Part shown: piece by piece, positions 55,389 to 60,000 of the stretch
Layout: each line of letters starts with the position of its first letter
Position numbering within the stretch: the first letter of the stretch is position 1
DNA from: Cryptomeria japonica
Taxonomy: Eukaryota; Streptophyta; Pinopsida; Cupressales; Cupressaceae
NCBI RefSeq assembly: GCF_030272615.1
Contig: NC_081407.1
Coordinates: 141,490,897-141,550,896 of the forward strand
Direction: 5' to 3'
DNA: 60,000 bases
Translations under genes and position numbers: made by a program
Notes under the pieces: generated by a model
What the model was told of the DNA's origin: nothing
Seen by the model: only the letters and a program-made list of their open reading frames with translations
Databases searched by the model: none

Positions 55389-56766
55389 TGTTGACATTTG
55401 CATGAAGATTGTATTAATGATATGTTATGTTGTCATTGATGTCAATTAACCGGTAATAATATTGTTGTAATAATGTTTTGTAACCGGTAGGAAGAATTTG
55501 TGGAGTGAACCAGTATTGCTATGTATTGGAGAGTTGAACCGGTAAACCCTACTTGTTGATTTGATAAACCCTAACCGATTAAGTTTGGTGAATTGGTGAT
55601 ATTGGTTTATGATCTGATGATGAGCGGTAATGATTATGACATGTATGATTATTGCATGAAGAGGGTTTCAAAGTGATTTTGGTGCGTTGATGAAACAGTT
55701 TTGTCTAGGGAATGAGAAAGTATATTGCATGTATTGCAAAGCGCGTGATGAGTTACTGAGTTCCATGAAGCGGTGATCAAAGAGCGTTCGAGGTTTTCTT
55801 GATTGATGTGTAGACATTTCTATGTAATCCAACGGTCATACTTGAACTGACTTGTTTGTAATCTCTATGAGAGAATTAGGTTTTTTTGTGTTACCGACCT
55901 AATTGATTTGTTTATAAGGTTGGTGAGTTGTTTAGTTTCAGAGTTGGAAAAGTTTTAGTTGAGTGTGTGGTTGTTGAACAAGATGATGTATCTGTAGTTT
56001 GAGTAAAGGCAGATAGGAGCATGAAAAGGATCTGAACAAGCAAGTGTAGTGCTATTCAAACAGATCAAAAAACTCCTGTTATTTTCTAACAATTATAGCA
56101 GATTCAAATCCCCTAACCGGGTAATCTCTAACAAGATTGGTGCTATTCAAATAATCTAACCAGATGATCCATTAGCTTGGATTTCAAATCCTCTACCGAG
56201 ATTACTCCTTACAGGGTATTTCTTCTAACAAGGCATTATAGTCAATCCCTTAACAGAGTGGTTCTTAACATGATTTGTTCTTAATAGGAATTTTGTAAAG
56301 CTTTAACAGGATAGGCTCCTAACAAGGCAAACTTCAGAAAAGTTCAGATAGTTATCTTGTAAGTCTCATCTCGCCGTGATTTTTCCCATTTGGGTTTCCA
56401 CGTCAAAAATATTGTGTCAAATGGTGAATGTTTTTGTGGTTATGTTGTTATGGTTGATTTCCTTAACTACTTAATCCACTTTGATAAGTCATGATAACTG
56501 GAAGCATTGTGAAATGAAGTTTTACTTATGTCAGTAAAAGCATTTGGATGTTTATGAGTTTGAAGTTGTTTATTGTTAGTTTGTTGTAACAGTCAACCAG
56601 TTTATCTTGAGATTTTTTATCTTGACAGTGATATTGCATTGATAGTTCTAAGTTTACTTTGAGAGATTGCTTTTGAGATTGGTGAAGTTAGTATCAGTTT
56701 TTCTATCTACTGATTCACCCCCCTCTCAGTAGTTGACCGCATTCTTATTCTTTCATCATACCATCA
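55389..56766 (+). repeat. 3' LTR of copia element
   Basis: 1,378 bp, TGTTGACATTTG ... ATACCATCA. It retains the segment 56627-56712 that the 5' LTR lacks, and a C6 tract instead of C18. Confidence 0.9.
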
Positions 56767-56816
56767 CCCCGATGTCCACCCGTGATGAAATTCAAATCCT
56801 TCAAACATGTATTTAA

Positions 56817-57596
56817 TGTTGGCATTCTACACTCTTATGAGAATAGTTGATATTGTCATTGATGGCAACCAACTAGCAATCACCTGGCAACCCACCGACA
56901 GTAATTGGCATCGGCAATAGACTTTTACATACACCGACAGGCACTTCACTGGCAGCGGCAACAATGCATACCGACACTCAAGCCGACATGGAATAAACTT
57001 TTGTTTATTGTTTTATAACGTAATTATCTCTTGTAAAAGCCGACATGGCATATTGTAAAAGACTCTTATATGTATGAGATCTTATAGGTCATTTTGATAT
57101 TATGTATGAGAGAGAGAGTATAGATGATATTTTTGTATAAGGTGATATAGTTGATAGCGAAGGTTTTGGTTATAGAATGAGCTTAAACCGGTACTGAACC
57201 TGGCATAGTTGATGTTTATCTGAAGCATTACATTGTATTGGATTTTGTTAATCCGTTTTGTAGTTGAGTAGTGAGCTCTAGGCTGCTAGCCTTCCTCCAT
57301 GTGCAGGCCCCTCATTGTAAGTAATATTTATTCATTGGCTAGTGAGAAAATATTGTGGGTCACAAATCCCACCGAGGTTTTTCCCACACCGGGTTTCCTC
57401 GTTAATATCTTGTGTTATGGTGTGTTCTCTATGTCTCTGTTATTCTTATTTGCTACATTAATTCTTATTTACTGGTACACTGTTTTGGGATACAAAGTTC
57501 TTAATAAGTTTAAATATTCTACTAATCGGTTATACACTGATTCACCCCCCCTCTTAGTGTCTTTGGGATTGTCATTGATTCTAACAATTGGTATCA
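56817..57596 (+). repeat. LTR of a second retroelement family (copy 1)
   Basis: 780 bp, TGTTGGCATTCTAC ... ATTCTAACA. It includes a run of ACCGACA / GCCGACA motifs (56890-57000) and a C7 tract at 57544-57550. It is followed at 57598 by TTGGTATCAGAGC (PBS) and a leader. The left 5-mer is TTTAA; no right partner is in the window. Confidence 0.85.
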
Positions 57597-57597
57597 G

Positions 57598-57727
57598 AGC
57601 TTGGTCCTCTATTTTCAAAATCCTAACAACTTGAGGAAGATTCAGACACTGGTACAGATGGAGAACTTAAAAAAACAATTGGAAGGAGCTCTATTGGCAA
57701 ATGCACACTCCAATGAGACATTATAGG
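57598..57727 (+). other. PBS and first codons of an internal region, cut short
   Basis: TTGGTATCAGAGC at 57598-57610, then ATGGAGAACTTAAAAAAAC near 57657 starting a frame like that at 58522. It is cut after about 20 codons by the next LTR. Confidence 0.8.
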
Positions 57728-58450
57728 TGATTGAAGGTTTTGTAATTGATGGCAACCTTGCAATCCTATGACATCGGCGAGACAAATTTACCGGCACCAG
57801 CAAAGACAGACTCTACACTGGCACACAAACCACCAGCAGTGAAAGGAAGCATACCGGCACCCACGCCGACAGGAATTATGTTTGTAATATATTTTGTAAT
57901 TATTGTAAAATGACTCATATATGTATGACATCATTATAGAACATTTGTAAGGAAGTAGATAGGTGAAATAAGGCAAACCTATTATGTGAATTATAGGTTA
58001 AGGGTTTATGTATGAAGGAGAGCTAAAACCAGTACTGGATCTGGCATAGTAGATGCTATTTTGAAGAAGTACAAGACATTGGATTTACATAATCCATTTT
58101 GTAAGTCAGTGAGACTTCCCATTTTGTAATTGAGCAATGAGCTCTAGGCAATTGGCCTTCCTGCATGTGCAGGCCCCTATTGTAAGAGTAATATTCACTT
58201 ATTGGCCAGTAAGCGAATATTGTGAGTCACAAATCCCACCGAAGTTTTTCCCACACCGGGTTTCCTCGTTAAACTACTATGTTATGGTGTGTTTTCTTGT
58301 GGTTATTGTTATTTATGTTTACTGCACTATTTCTGTTTATCGGTAGATAGTATTGATATGCTTTTCATGTTTTAAATTGAAGAAAATTAGTAAACCGGTA
58401 AGATACTGATTCACCCCCCCCCCCTCTCAGTATCTCTGGGAATCCTAACA
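57728..58450 (+). repeat. LTR of the same family (copy 2)
   Basis: About 723 bp; parallels 56817-57596 from GATGGCAACC onward but lacks about the first 30 bases of that LTR, so the left border (TGATTGAAGG) is tentative. C11 tract near 58413-58423. Ends ATCCTAACA before a second PBS. Confidence 0.75.
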
Positions 58451-58451
58451 A

Positions 58452-58464
58452 TTGGTATCAGAGC
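58452..58464 (+). other. Primer-binding site (tRNA-iMet)
   Basis: TTGGTATCAGAGC one base after the LTR. Confidence 0.9.
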
Positions 58465-58521
58465 TTGGTCCTCTATTTTCAGAAGCCTAACAGCTTGAGG
58501 AAGATCTTGGCACTGGTAGAG

Positions 58522-58956
58522 ATGGAAAACTTGGTGAAGCAACTAGAAGGAGCTCTCTCAGACTATGATGCAGAAAAATTGAAAAGTATCAAACTTGAAG
58601 ATGATCTAAAGGCTGCACAGGATATTATTCAAGAACTTCAAGAAAATCTTACCATTGCAAGAAACAAGAGAAGAGAACTTTGTGAAAAGATGCAAATTGA
58701 GAATGATGAAAAGGAAACTCTTAGTGATCTGATGAACAAGCTGAAACAAGAAAACATGACAACAAAGAATGAGATGCAAGATATGACTATGAGATTTTTT
58801 AAAGAAATTGAAGATAGAAAGAAGAATGAAGAAGACCTGACTAGAAGACTGAATGATGCTGCAAATGAAAATACAAGACTCAGTTATGAAAATGATATAT
58901 TGCAAAATTTTGTAGAAGTAAGGCATCACCGGCAAGTAATAAAGGTCCTAGTTTGA
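58522..58956 (+). CDS. Coiled-coil ORF of the retroelement, Gag-like position
   Basis: Starts MENLVKQLEGALSDYDAEKL at the ATG at 58522 and is open for 144 codons to a stop at 58954-58956. It is almost wholly alpha-helical heptads (LEDDLKAAQDIIQELQENL, DLMNKLKQENMTTKNEMQ). It lies where Gag should be but has no CCHC knuckle or Gag signature. It may be a truncated or replaced Gag, or a structural protein of a non-autonomous family. The start is supported by the similar start in copy 1 (57657). Confidence 0.65.
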   Translation: MENLVKQLEGALSDYDAEKLKSIKLEDDLKAAQDIIQELQENLTIARNKRRELCEKMQIENDEKETLSDLMNKLKQENMTTKNEMQDMTMRFFKEIEDRKKNEEDLTRRLNDAANENTRLSYENDILQNFVEVRHHRQVIKVLV

Positions 58957-59403
58957 AAGTTAAAGAAAAGGTTGAAGAGGTAAAGCAAGAATTCTCAAAA
59001 TAATGGATCAGAAAGTCAGATCTAAATGGTGATAGGAATACTCCTCCACCGACAGAACAGAGTAACACTCCACCGACAGGAGACTCTTCATCTAACTGAA
59101 GAAAATTCCTTTGAGGGTTTGGCAATCAAATGTGAAACATGCTATTATTCCCTCGGTTGATGGTGAGAAGTTGAAATTAATTGTATACCGGCAGATAAGT
59201 TAAGTCATTACTTAACCGGCAAGCATTAAATGTGGTGGTTGGCGAATTTGACATTATAAAAAAGTGTTTTGGCTCCATTTTCATTTCACCGATCATTCAA
59301 ATCTTCGAGAGCGTGAAAATTCCTGAGCGAAGGCATTCCAAGCAAAGAGGTGAAGCATTTCATCAAACAATCATTCCTAAGGCAGATAAAGGTATTTATA
59401 ACC
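58957..59403 (+). other. Spacer between two ORFs, possible internal promoter
   Basis: No gene. Contains ACCGACAG repeats (59048-59085) and ACCGGCA (59185-59220). ATTATAAAAAAG at about 59251-59262 could be a TATA box about 140 bases before the next ATG (inference). Confidence 0.45.
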
Positions 59404-60000
59404 ATGGCTTCTTCATCTATTCCTGAATTCATTGCAAACCCTACTGTTGTCGAAGTGATCAAACGCCCTAGACCTGTTTTCGATTTAGTTCCCGAGATTG
59501 CCAAGAAAGATGATAACATTGGTGCATTTTCTCAAATTCCTAAGGGAGTAGTTTTTGTTGAAGACCCTAGAATGTATATTCATTGTCATATAGAGGAATT
59601 AGGTGATGAGGAAATTAAGAGTATGTATAAATATGTAATTTGTGATGAATCTGGCAACATCAAACCTGAACATAAGATAGTAGAAACCCTAGGTTTCACT
59701 GAGATTCTCAGTATCCCGGATTTTCCCAAGGATGTTATAAGGATAGTACTAAGAAGGGTACATGGTGCATTCTTTTGGTTGGATTCAGTCCACAAAATCA
59801 CAAAGGACGCAGTAAAAGTTGTGACAGTGTTACCCTCCACCGGTAACATACCTGATAAAACAAAGAAGGTCTCAAATGACCTAGTGATTAACCTAACCGG
59901 TGCAACATCCGATAAAAGATCCTTAAGAGTAAATGATGTAACAGATATCAACGTCAGATTCATCAATATGATCTTAGGCTACAAAACCACACATGCAAAT
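59404..60000 (+). CDS. Long ORF of unknown function, open at window edge
   Basis: Begins ATGGCTTCTTCATCT (MASSSIPEFIANPTVVEVIK) and is open without a stop for 199 codons to the end of the window. Segments such as FSQIPKGVVFVEDPRMYIHC, RRVHGAFFWLDSVHKITKD and DLVINLTGATSDKRSLRVND look globular. No enzyme or Gag domain was recognised. Its setting resembles the long ORF at 43088-46616 (about 440 bases after a preceding ORF, or a leader, with a Ser-rich or basic N-terminus), but I cannot show homology. The lack of stops contrasts with all neighbouring TE genes and suggests a younger copy. Confidence 0.65.
   Translation, partial: MASSSIPEFIANPTVVEVIKRPRPVFDLVPEIAKKDDNIGAFSQIPKGVVFVEDPRMYIHCHIEELGDEEIKSMYKYVICDESGNIKPEHKIVETLGFTEILSIPDFPKDVIRIVLRRVHGAFFWLDSVHKITKDAVKVVTVLPSTGNIPDKTKKVSNDLVINLTGATSDKRSLRVNDVTDINVRFINMILGYKTTHAN

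Larger units (their letters stand above)
49719..56766 (+). mobile_element. Ty1/copia element, full length but inactive, TSD CCCCG
   Basis: 7,048 bp. 5' LTR 49719-51026, PBS, Gag, protease, integrase, RT, RNase H, polypurine tract, 3' LTR 55389-56766. Flanked by CCCCG at 49714-49718 and 56767-56771, a perfect 5 bp TSD. The gene order integrase before RT is diagnostic of copia. The polyprotein has at least seven stops, one clear frameshift, an integrase catalytic change and an internal RNase H deletion. The LTRs differ by about 84 bases of deletion in the 5' LTR and by poly-C length (18 versus 6). Confidence 0.92.

Overview
This window is plant nuclear DNA made almost entirely of transposable elements in nested layers, with the last two coding exons of one host gene inside them. 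The host exons encode the C-terminus of a calcineurin B-like (CBL) calcium sensor: 32727-32839 and 40892-40961, separated by an 8.05 kb intron. I recognised no upstream CBL exon in positions 1-32726, so the preceding intron may exceed 30 kb. Very long TE-filled introns, abundant solo LTRs, kilobase-scale LTRs and heavily decayed Ty3/gypsy and Ty1/copia copies suggest a gymnosperm, probably a conifer. This is inference; no species-diagnostic sequence was seen.

Layout. 1-206: end of an LTR cutting into a minus-strand chromovirus-like gag (207-1133), with its iMet primer-binding site (PBS) at 1495-1506 and LTR from 1508. 3106-5976: 2.9 kb solo LTR with target-site duplication (TSD) CTAGC. 7529-9020 continuing at 21652-21972: old LTR-like sequence split by a non-autonomous hAT-like element (7698-8565, 8 bp TSD) and by a minus-strand gypsy element (9021-21651, TSD AAAGT). 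That gypsy element has four Gag zinc knuckles, a DGGS protease and a deleted pol. It is interrupted by a plus-strand chromovirus (11842-18323), on both sides of which about 390 bp of the target is duplicated.

21973-30550: a partial copy of the same LTR family as 3106-5976. It is interrupted by a TA-flanked 779 bp element (22068-22846) and by a 6.6 kb minus-strand hAT transposon (23227-29825). The hAT is itself broken by a 2.69 kb solo LTR (24424-27113) flanked by a 38 bp duplication.

30551-41521: the CBL 3' end and its intron, which holds a candidate SINE, a LINE ORF1 (DUF4283/zinc knuckle) remnant, palindromic AT-rich DNA and a GC-rich hAT-like patch. 41522-41705: a perfect 92 bp tandem duplication. 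43088-46616: a decayed long minus-strand ORF of unknown function, probably from a non-autonomous retroelement. 49719-56766: a complete-length but dead Ty1/copia element (TSD CCCCG). 56817-60000: two adjacent LTRs of one family (56817-57596 and 57728-58450). The second leads into a coiled-coil ORF and then a long ORF (59404 onward) still open at the window edge.

The TE genes do not work together as a system; each belongs to its own element and nearly all carry stops or frameshifts. The most informative features are the insertion junctions (long target duplications with templated filler), the variable repeat arrays inside LTRs, the extra long ORFs in retroelements, and the CBL exons.
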